DNA of 64,000 nucleotides from Branchiostoma floridae (Eukaryota > Chordata > Leptocardii > Amphioxiformes > Branchiostomatidae): the NCBI RefSeq assembly GCF_000003815.2, contig NC_049979.1, positions 25,371,899 to 25,435,898 on the forward strand, given 5' to 3'. A program made the translations under genes and the position numbers. Below, in pieces: positions 22,788 through 34,700 of the stretch. The notes below the pieces were generated by a model that had not been told where the DNA came from, did not search any database, and worked only from the letters and a program-made list of their open reading frames with translations. Numbering within the stretch: the stretch's first letter is position 1; each line of letters begins with the position of its first letter.

Positions 22788-25700
22788 TTACTGGGTTGAA
22801 TGCGGCTGCCCCCCTACCAGCTGTGGTGGGGCCGTCACCACAGGAGGCCGGCTCCGCGCCATGGCGGCGGGCTGTGACGGGCGGATGAGAGGTGGCGGCT
22901 GCTGGAGGATGGGGCGTGCCCCGCTGGGTACAAACCTGGCCTGCTGTTGGAGCGGGGGCGGCGGTCTGTGCACAGGTGCAGCCGTGGGGGTGGGCTGTCG
23001 CGGCCTCATGAGAGGCGGGGGAACGCTGGCCACGTTGGGTGCGGCCGCAGCAGCAGATGCCGCCTGGATGGTGGGTGCTACACTGGGGCTGGACACAGCT
23101 GTGATCTGGACCTGTCCAGCAACACCAGAAAGGTTTACAAAACATGCCCACTAACCGGACAAATACGTGCAGAGAGGAAAATTTGACGAAATCTGAGACA
23201 ACGCACTGAGTTTCCTTACGTCGTCATCTCTGCTATCCTCGTCCTCCTTGCTGCTATCCTTGCTGTCCCTGCTGGCAGGAGAGGAAGATCTGGAGTTGTC
23301 CCGATTCTGTCTCCTCACCACATCCTCACCCTGCTCAGCCTCCCACTCGTCATACACCTATCAGGACCACAATCTTAGTGTTAGGCCTACTTGTCACACA
23401 TACATTATAGGGACCAGGCAGGTACATATTTCACTCCATGAAGCCTTGTCTAACATTGCTTTTTAGTTCTAAAAATTACTCGTCATACACTTAATTCAAC
23501 CTTCAACTCATACACCCAACACAGCCCCAAAACATAATGTTAGGTCTACTCTTCATACATTTAACAGAGGATGCAAATCACATCACCTTGTAGGATTACA
23601 GGTGTTTGTATGCACCTTAGGCTATAGCATATAATTTTATGGATGACATCCTCAGATGTGAGTGCATGAAAAAAGACACAAGGTTGGCTTTTTGCCAACA
23701 CTGTACCTAATTGGGGTGGGTACCAATACAACCCTTTTTTTTTGGCACTGGACCTGAAAAAATCAGTGGACCAAATCTTGCACCAATTAGAAAATGAACA
23801 CATTATATGGGCAGGCGTTGAAATGGTTAGGGGCTTGCTGGTCCAAGAGAATAATGAGTGAAGTAGGATTTCTACAGTCAGGCATTCAAACAGTTTGGGG
23901 CTTGCCGGTCCAAAGTAGGGTAGAGTTTATAGCCATTTTTTGCCAAGTTTCTACAGTCAAACTTAGCATCGTTTACATGAAGATAGGATTTTAAAACATC
24001 AGTGGTAGTCAGATACTCCACCAAACTGATTCATTAGTAGTGAAATGGACTATTTATTTTAACATACCCATTTACAATCTGGACCTGAACCGGACCTTTA
24101 CCTAAATTTTCTGTACTACAATTTCAAATTTAGTGTCCTAAACCTTTGAATGGAAGCAATCTAAAAAACAAGATTTATACTTCTGTGCGCTCATGTTATT
24201 CATAGAATTTATTTCCTGTGGCCTTACCGCATGATGTATATGTGGATTCAATCCTTGTTAGCTACATTGACCATGTTGAAGGTTAGAAGATACACAGTAT
24301 TTACTTCCATGTTTTTCACAGATGCCATTCACTGATACACATGTATGTTTCTTTTCTTTGATAATCTACCCATCTCACAAATAGCACTTTTTGCACAAGA
24401 ACATTTCACTCTTTGTTAGGAAAATTTTTGTTGAACTTGGGAAAGACCTTCAGTCCAACAGCTGGAACGTGCGTTCTGTACAGTGGATATCACAAACCTG
24501 CTGCAGGTTGAAACGTCTCCGATAGTTCACAAAGAAGTTCTTGCACTGGCTGACAGTCTTATTGCCCACGACCTCTGCAATGGCCTGGAAGTCCTTCCCG
24601 TACTTCCGCACTCCTTGGTTCACAAAAAAAGATAACTTTAGCTTGGAGACAGGTGGACAAGAGCAAGTTGTATTCACTCTCAATTATGTCAGTTGGGTAA
24701 TATGGTGCAAATTTACTACAGTACACATTTGTCCTAATTTTTTGCCATCATCACAGCAAGTTGTGCTCAAGCATTTGACTTAACTTTAATAATTTCCTAT
24801 TAGACATACCAGTTTTGTCTGTCAAGATAGAATATATTCATGATATTTTTATCCATCATAACCAACAAGATTCCATCAGATGACATAGTGTCAGGTGTTG
24901 GGGAAAATGCTGAACATGATGAATTTTTATTTATTAATAATTTGTCTAGTATTATGTACCTTGAACAGCTAGTAATAGCTCCTGGTTTGTCCACTGAGCC
25001 TTGATTCGTTGATTGCTCTGGGAACAAAGTAAAGGAAAAAAGATAAGAATACAAACCTACAATTCAATACGATTTAACATTCTCCATAATGGTAAATCAT
25101 TTTGACACAAAGGCTGTACAAACAGTAGTGATACAAGGGCTGGCAGTAAGGAGAAGGTTAGAAAAGCAGATACAATCTTGGCTTTTGGGCAATAATGTCG
25201 GAGTCACATTTATGTTATTTCCAATCATGTTCATCCTTGATTCTTGTCCAGAATTTTCTGCGCGGCTATGAGAACCAACCATTGACAAGGATCCACAGCA
25301 AACTTTTTCATCTCAAGGCGACTAAATTTTGCAAAACACATAGTGATTACATGACTGCTTTAAGAATGCCCTTAATTTGCTATCCTTAACTGCTCATACT
25401 ATGACTGAAACCCATTATCCACATTGCAAAATTAAAGTGCAACAAAGAATATTCTCCATGAATGCAAAGAAATAAGCTTCCAAAAGTTTTTGAGACAGAG
25501 ATACAAAATTATCATGATTTATTTGGAAGGCTGTGTACTAACCTCTGGTGGGCGGAACTCATCGATGCTACCTGTTGTAAATTTCAGCTGGCTGGACATG
25601 CTGAGCTGTTGTTTATTCTGTTGGACCTAGAATCACAAACATCAAGACAACTTGTAACATTTGTTTCAGGCCTCATCAGTCTTTCTTCAAAACTCAGGAT

Positions 25701-28700
25701 CTTATATATCATATCCTTTTGCACAAATGGTATTGGCAAGTTGGATTTGCCTACTGATCTGCATACTGGGAACTGGTAATGTGAAAATTGATTTGACACA
25801 GGTCCAAAATACCAGATTATGACATAATGTATATACTGATATAAATTTACACCAGGTATATGCTTATTTTGAGACTAATGATGCAGAAAGCCAAAATCTA
25901 GCACTGGAAATTTAGACTTGAAATCAGAGACACCTTTGAAATCAAAATACTTCAGTTTTCATCTCCTAAATTCAAACATGACCAAAGTGACACCTGGGAA
26001 TAGCAAAACTTCTACACAATAAATATTTCAGGTGGGGAGTTTTGTTATTTCGGGTACAATACAGGTAAACCCATGTACTGGGACTGGTACGTTGAGGTAC
26101 GCTGTCCTAGTTACAGGTTTCATTTTTCAACTAACACGTTCTGACAAAATATCACAGTAACCCACATAGTCTTTCTCTGGTAGTTTTACCATTCCCTCAT
26201 TCATTCCTCCGTTCTCTCATTCACTTGCTCCTTCCCATTCTTACCTGTCTCTTGGAGGAGACCAGTTCAGTGTCCAGCTGTCTGAGAAGTGCCTCTGCGG
26301 CCGTGGGCGAGGCTGAGATGGCCAGAAGGTCCTCCTGGTTCATGTACATACCCCGCGGGGCCTTCCTGCGCCCACGCAGGGGCATGTGGCGACTCGTCTT
26401 CATGGACATCTCGCTCTTCATCGGCCCTCCTGCACGCATCACTCCTGTTCTCCTAGAGAAGCAAGAGAACGGAGCACTACATTACCACCAGCTTCGCTCT
26501 ATTGAAGACAGTTCTGCCCCTATTGTGTTGCCGAAATGCTACTTTAGTCTAACAAAAAGAAAGGTAGCTTTAAACGCTATCAATACGAGATACAAAAAAA
26601 ATGTGTACACGTGAAATCAAATGCACCCTGTCTGCATCTTCCAATGGTGAGGGAACATACCCCTGTGCAGTGTTTTTGCGTATACTACATTTACCAATGA
26701 TAAGAATTCCACTTACATTCCGTAATTGGGTGTTCTCTGAACCACTTGAGTTCTAATACAGATGTACAAAGTACAGAATGCAAGTGCAAGGTCAAGTCAA
26801 ATTCATAGTGCATCTCAAAGGTGTGAGACGCCATGTTTATATTTCCAGCCTTGGGTGTCATGTCGTCGACTTGACAACATTACTGTATAGAGTTTGGTTA
26901 GACATGAAGAAGTACATATTCAGATGGATACTAATCTAAAGCAATGTAATCCGATTTGATCCAACCTGATCTGATCACGGCACAAGCAATGAAGCTCAAG
27001 GTGATTACACGTTGCAGCCAGGTGATACAGTTCAAATGTAGATCGTCAAAACATGTACAGAACTGCTGTACATTGCGACAATGTCAGTGTAGGAATTACA
27101 CATATACCTATATGTTAGTATACATAAAAACACAAACACAGACATTGATTACAATGCTATACTTGTTTCTAACACTAAGTAACGAATATTGGCAGCCTGC
27201 AATTTCAGCAACTCAAGTTCCAACTCAAGACTAATAGAAGGGTTTTCAAAAGAAGAAGACACAGCCGAACAAGCAATTCTTTCAGTTTCAGTTTATGTGT
27301 CGCAAAGGTCGGGTGTAAAACCACTTTATCAATACTTGATATGTCTTTCTTGACACCTCAGGGTGGAGGCGTTGCCTTATCATGTCGTATGTAGGAACTG
27401 GGGCTGTTGCAGGCTGCCGAGTGATTTTCACCTGGATGGAAGAAAGCCTCCATACCTCCAGTACTGGTAACACGAGTTACAGACAGAGCCTTTAGGGGTG
27501 GAGTGGAGGTGGGAGCTGGTGGTCTGGCAGTTGGCACATGCACCACTCTCCTTCCCATTGTTCTGTGGAGGAAAACAATGCCTGCTTGTACTCAGAACAG
27601 TATGTCATGCCCTTGAAGAGATTCATTAGTCAAGTATGTTTACAGTTAATACAGTTTTTCATCAATCAGTGACTGTTATTAAAGGTAAGCAAACGTACCT
27701 CCAAATTTTCGATGGCTATCCAGTCCATCTTGCTCACGGAGTGACCTAGTTCTTNNNNNNNNNNNNNNNNNNNNNNNNNNNNNNNNNNNNNNNNNNNNNN
27801 NNNNNNNNNNNNNNNNNNNNNNNNNNNNNNNNNNNNNNNNNNNNNNNNNNNNNNNNNNNNNNNNNNNNNNNNNNNNNNNNNNNNNNNNNNNNNNNNNNNN
27901 NNNNNNNNNNNNNNNNNNNNNNNNNNNNNNNNNNNNNNNNNNNNNNNNNNNNNNNNNNNNNNNNNNNNNNNNNNNNNNNNNNNNNNNNNNNNNNNNNNNN
28001 NNNNNNNNNNNNNNNNNNNNNNNNNNNNNNNNNNNNNNNNNNNNNNNNNNNNNNNNNNNNNNNNNNNNNNNNNNNNNNNNNNNNNNNNNNNNNNNNNNNN
28101 NNNNNNNNNNNNNNNNNNNNNNNNNNNNNNNNNNNNNNNNNNNNNNNNNNNNNNNNNNNNNNNNNNNNNNNNNNNNNNNNNNNNNNNNNNNNNNNNNNNN
28201 NNNNNNNNNNNNNNNNNNNNNNNNNNNNNNNNNNNNNNNNNNNNNNNNNNNNNNNNNNNNNNNNNNNNNNNNNNNNNNNNNNNNNNNNNNNNNNNNNNNN
28301 NNNNNNNNNNNNNNNNNNNNNNNNNNNNNNNNNNNNNNNNNNNNNNNNNNNNNNNNNNNNNNNNNNNNNNNNNNNNNNNNNNNNNNNNNNNNNNNNNNNN
28401 NNNNNNNNNNNNNNNNNNNNNNNNNNNNNNNNNNNNNNNNNNNNNNNNNNNNNNNNNNNNNNNNNNNNNNNNNNNNNNNNNNNNNNNNNNNNNNNNNNNN
28501 NNNNGTTAACCTTACTCCGGAAGGAGGCAGGGTGGGGGGCACGATCCACGTAAGTCTTGACCTAGTTCTTGCAACTCTCGCAAGAACTAGGTCACTCTGT
28601 GAGCAAGATGGACTGGATAGCCATCGAAAATTTGGAGGTACGTTTGCTTACCTTTAATAACAGTCACTGATTGATGAAAAACTATATTAACAGTGTGATG

Positions 28701-31700
28701 CAGATGCACTTGTTATTATTGTAAACCCAGGAGGAGTGACTGTTTCCCTCCATAATTATCATTATGCGCACAGCAGAAATAAAAATGAAATCAAATTTTT
28801 TAAAAGATTATCATTGACCTGAATAGCATTTTATGCATACGTGTGTACATACATGTAGCGGATGCTCTTAAAATACTTTCAAGTTGATTTCTTTAACCCT
28901 TGTCCTGCTGGCAATTTTTTACCCATATACCCTCCCTGTGCTGGGCATTTTTGACTCTCTTCAAAGTATGGGAAATGCTTTTACTTTGCTATTTTTTAGT
29001 TACTTTGCATTTAAGTAACCCTATAATGTTACACATCAATAGAAAGCTGAGAGTCTCTACTTTTTAGTAATGTCTTGAAAGTTTGACCCTGAGTCATAAA
29101 AATGATATGCAAGGGTAATAAATCAATAAAACAAGTTATTTTCATAAACTTTTGTATTAATAATACCTGAATTTCATAAATAATCTTAGTATCAACACTA
29201 CAACATTCCTATGACATATTGACAACATCAGAGCCACATATGCAGCAAAAAAATTTACCCAGGTATCACTGCAGGTGAGTTTATGGCTAGGTATTGTCCT
29301 GGGTGCTGAAAAGGCTGTTCAATAGAATAATGTAACATATGATCAGGCGGGCGAATGTCACTAATTATTTGCCACATCAAGGTACTTAATGACCTCCACA
29401 AAAGTAACTAAGGTCGAATTTGCAGCTTAACAGACTGTCCTAATTCGTTTCCTGTTGCGTGGGGGGGTAATTTTCCATAAAAATGGTAAAGTTCACGTTT
29501 ATGTCTTCTTTTCTCATGTTCGTCAGCATTTCTTCACCATTCTTGCCCAAAATTGGATGTTCTGCCTCAGAATCAGTGGGGAAAGGCTCCTAATGCACTT
29601 GTTACCAAGTTAACTTTGACATTTTAGCGCCTAAACTAAGAATTTATGCCCCAAAACACGAAAAAAACATGAAAAAACATATCTGCAGACGACAGTCGGC
29701 CATCTTGGCTCATTAACATAATTTATGCACGCAAAGAGCTCTGGGATTGATTGCGCAACCAGGATATTGACCCTTGACCCCATTCATGCAGCCCCCATCT
29801 TCTTCCCAGCTGTTCCTGGTTACCACACAGAAGCCACAAAGGTTCCTGTGGGGAATACCCCCAGCCGGTTATATAACCGGACCCGCACACAGGCACAGCA
29901 TGTGCATCCAGTTATATAACCGGGCCCGCAGGACAAGGGTTAATATATCTGTTAGTCATGTTCCACACCCATGGCAATAAGGTCATTAGTGACAAAGCAA
30001 AACACATGTCCCTTTAATGAGTAACCAAACTGTTCTAAACAATATTCCAAAGTGCAAAACTCACTGAGCAAAACAGCAACTTGTAAGTGTAACAATTGTC
30101 AATATTTCTTTAAGCAAAAGAATCAACATTCTAGTATTCAAAGTCAAGGACAGAACAAGTGCTTCAGCTGAAAATGGCGATGCTCTGGCCCGGAACAAAA
30201 ACATGGACCTTAGTTTTGTTATTTCTCATCAACACTCGTCATGTCACATGCACAGCTCAAGATGCTTGTCCGTGGACATGACAGGCAAGTTATCATTTTT
30301 GTGAGCTGTCTCAGTGGTAAACAACAAAACCAGAACTGGTATGAACTCCAAACTGGAACAAAATCAGACACCAACCGCTCTGCACTTACTACTGAACTTG
30401 ACCTAAACACCACTGACTCTTTTTCGGGGTCAAAGTCACTGTCGCTGTCATTATCCATATCTGAGGAGGAGGATTCACTCTCGCTGAAAAACCAAACCTG
30501 GACGTTAAAGGCTACGGGAAACAATTGGACACCACCACAGCTTGAGGCCCTTGTCGAGTCCTTTGTTTTACCAAGTTCTGCCAAGAATTTCAACTTCTTT
30601 TAGCTAACTTTTGTCCCAAAAGCTGTGAATTCTGGTGATATTTTTGGAACAAATTTGGTCATAAAGATACATGTAAGACAATAGGTGCCTTACTTTAAAT
30701 TCTTAGCATCTACTTGTTGTTGTTTTTTCTTGTTAAATGGAATAATTCAGTTCTGAATTAGAAGAGAGCAACAGCTCTGTACATGAACTAGTAAATCTTG
30801 GACTGAACAGTCTGTAAGTCAACCCCTTTACAGGGACTGAAGCTGTGGTCTCTGTCCAGATTTGGAGGGGGGGGCAGCAGGTCATGATATAACTTACAGT
30901 ATTTCCCCCTTTGCCTTCCTTTTCTGGATCAAAGTCACTATCGCTGCCGTTGTCCATTTCACCATCTTCCTCGCTGCAACAAAGTTTTGGTTATGACAAT
31001 TCAATTACAGGGAAGAATTTTACATGCTTGGCCCATCTGACTTTTCATTTATTTGTTAAAAATCTTATTCTTTTCAATCTTATACGTCAATAATATAGAC
31101 TACGATCTACAGCAAAAATTACCAAATTGAATGTAGCATGATGTAGCTCTAAATTTAGTTGCTATACCAATACAATACAATAAACCGGATAGTGAGTTAG
31201 TGTGAGTATTACAAAAGCAACTGTTAACGATTTGAAAAAAAATGATTACAATATGGACCTTGTTATAGTTATACATGCTGCAGTTTGAAACAAGATCCCT
31301 AGATGGTGCTGCTTTCCAGAAGCACCAAAGACATACAGTCATGTAATGTGTAGAATTATAATTTCCCTCCATGTATGTTACCTGTCGCTCTGGTCCTTCT
31401 GAGTTGCCAGTTTGCGTGCCTGTCGGTCCATCAGACTGGTTCTCGTCCGAGTCTTCTTCCAGGAGTAGTAATATTTCACTAGACTGGCAATGGACTTGTC
31501 TGGAAGCTACAGAACAAAAGAGTTATACCATCAATATCATAAGTCCCAACTCCCAACCTTACTCAGTTACTGTCACAATTTTCTATTTTCTGAATGCATT
31601 GAATGATGGATTCTAACAGCACTCTTATTTCATGCCACAAAGAGCTGTAATTCTAGTGGATTGAAGCAATAGTAGTAAAACAATGGAAATGCTGATGCCT

Positions 31701-34700
31701 GATTCGTGATTTGTTTAGTTTGCGGTAGAGAAATGGCTGTAAAACGGCAAACTTCAAAATACCATATTTCAAGATTTACAATACTGGCAGTGCATGCAAT
31801 GACATTACAGATGCTTATCCTATTTACATGCAGACATTTATATTTTTTACAACTGTTAGTGACATCCATCCAGTTCTGGAAATTCCTACTTTCCAGCATA
31901 GGAGTTGATCTTAATATGTACTATATTTTCATATACAACGTACAGTAATATATTGCCAAAAAATACAACCCCGCCTTTTGGCATTCAAGGTGCAGACATT
32001 TATTTTGTCGTATTTTATACAATATGATGTGACAAAAGATAATCAATATAACATCTCTATTAATTATTTCTTATTACCTGACGTATGAAGATATCTTAAT
32101 GCCATGTCTAAAGCAATTAGCCTGGGTACCATCCGGATAGTAGTTCGCTCCTATGTTCGCTTCTGCTATCCGTCTGGAGACGTGCGCATTCAAACCGTCT
32201 GGTGCTAACGTCAGTTAATGAGCGAATCAAGGAATAGGTTCTAGAGCGCGCGTTCGATGACAACATGTCCTCCTGCAGACGGAGAGCTTGTCCGGTGTTG
32301 GAACGCCTGTTCGAACGATCGCTTGGAACCATTCCATAATTCGCTCATATGTGGGGACCAATCAGCGCCTGCGTCCAAAATTTGGACGATTCCAGACGTT
32401 TAGATGGTCCGCGTTCCCAGACGGAAACACAGAGAAGCGGCTGTATATAGTGTATAATGAATGTCAGAGCTAGAAGCGACTGTATATAGTAAATAATGAA
32501 CGCCAGAGCGAACTACTTTCCGGATGGTACCCAGGCTATAAAGCAATGTGGTGAAATCAGTTCAGTTCAGTTCATCCTCATATTCATAAGAGGTGCCACT
32601 AATAATATTAGACCATGCATGTGGTGAAATGATACATGTTTATAACAGTTTTAAAATTCTCATATCAATATGTACTTTCAAAAATATCATACTTATAGAT
32701 GAGGATGATAGTATACGTATAAGAGGATGATATTTCTGAAGATTTATAGAAAGACCTACCATCTGTTGTATACGGATGAAACTTTTTCCGTGGAAGCTGA
32801 AGGCTTGTTCAAACAATACTTTGTCTTCTACAGTCCATTCATCTGTCATGATTGGATAAAGTAGTAACATCATCAACAACCACTTTAAGGACATGTGTTT
32901 CTCTTTTAGATGGAAGGCTCCTTTCCAATAGATGGATAAATTCATTTAGATGGAAGGCTCCTTTCCAATAGATGGATAAATTGAAAAATTGAAAGAATTC
33001 TGTGATGTAAGAGTTTGACTTGAAAGACAACAAAAAGCAAAATTGTTACAAAACACAATCAGTGAAGTTCAACGACGAACAAGAGACTTTGGTTGCTCAA
33101 TTGTCACTCAACAGCTACAGCCCCATTGCAGAGGGACAATTCCAAAAATCGTCTATTTTCGACATGCATGTTCAGGGCTCGAAATACTGGGTGCATGTGC
33201 ACCCAGGTGCACCCAAAATTGGAACTGTGCACCCAATTTTTTTCAGTGGGAGCACAGGGTGCCCCCAAATATTTTCTTAGGTTCATGTAGGGAAAGATAT
33301 GGAGTATACTAGTATACATCATATTCTTGACATCTAAGTGTAAGGAAGATAATAAAATGTCTGTCATGTTACTTGTTTAAGAATTTGATAGCTTGTAACT
33401 AAGTTTTGTTATTAGTTTTTTTTTTGACATTTTACTTAAATTTAAGTGGTGCACCCACAAATTTTTTGGTGCACCCAATTTTTTAAGCTGGGTGCACCAG
33501 TGCACCTAATCCCCAAAATGTATTTCGAGCCCTGATGTTCAATACAAGTATATCGTCAAAACAACAGCTGTAGCTTTGGTCCAATATCTTTAAGTTGTTC
33601 CTCCCTTGAACTTTAATCTTAACACTAGGAGGATCTTACCTGGAAATGGGGTGAAGTTGGGCAGGTCTGCCAGAGACTTTTCGATGTTGTGCTTGTGCCA
33701 AAACAGCATACCCAGGGCCTACATACAAATGTACATTCGGTTTTAGGACATTCGCTTAGAAATGAAGTGCAAATTTATGCCATATTACAAAAACAAATTA
33801 ATAAAACACAGGGGTTGTGTCATAACAATCTTCCTATATTACTTCAAAAGTTTGTTTGTTTGTTTGTTTCAAAAGTACATAATGTTTTTAATTGTACATA
33901 CCCTACCATACTAAACTTGGTACTACCATGGTAAATATATACTGATATACTAATCAATTACCTGTTCTGTATTGTATCCATGTTTTTCCTTGGCAATATT
34001 GATGTATTCATCCACTGTGGGGAAAAAGGAATGTGTTATATGAGTGGACTGAGATATGTTTTCTCTCCAAAATGACATTTGTCTCCCTTTATGATTTTAG
34101 GAATATTGCTAAATGTCAAAGATCAGTGCAGCACAATAGCCAACATTGAGTCTGTGATTATACTGATAGTTTCAATATTAGGCTGTCCAAGGAATTCAAA
34201 AGTTTCACTCAACCCAAAATCTAATTCAGTTACATTCTATATGTTTCCAATTTACATTTATTGTCATATACGATTGAGCGCAGGACTAGCAATCCTGTCT
34301 CGTAAACATTTTCTGCCGCAGAAGCGACAAAATCGAGCTTTGTTAACCAATACAACAGTGTTGCGGGAGGGTCTAAGGTGTATAACCAAACCAAACCTTG
34401 AGAAAATATTAGTTGTCCTTATATGCCCCCTATCCACAAGGCCAAATGACCATCTAATCAATGAGATTCTATTGAAAGTCTTGTGACCTTCCCACAATAC
34501 TGTAAATGCAGAAACTTTCACGGTGGTTTAATGTTTGCAGTTTTTGCGGTGGCCGCTTCACCGGAACATTTTTCCATGGCAGTAAGCGACTACATCGCAT
34601 GGTGCTACTGCGGACTTAAGAACACTGCAAAAGGTCTTTTTCCCCGCTACTGCAAAATTAAATCCCCGCAAATTTGAATGCATTTACAGTATATTAAGTC

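Noticed and set aside
22765-23154. Plus-strand 129-codon open frame
   Set aside because: It is antisense to the proline-rich last exon of CoREST; its Gly/Cys-rich composition mirrors Pro/Ala codons.
27679-28549. Long minus-strand open frames across the N run
   Set aside because: They are open only because N codons are not stops; no protein can be read there.
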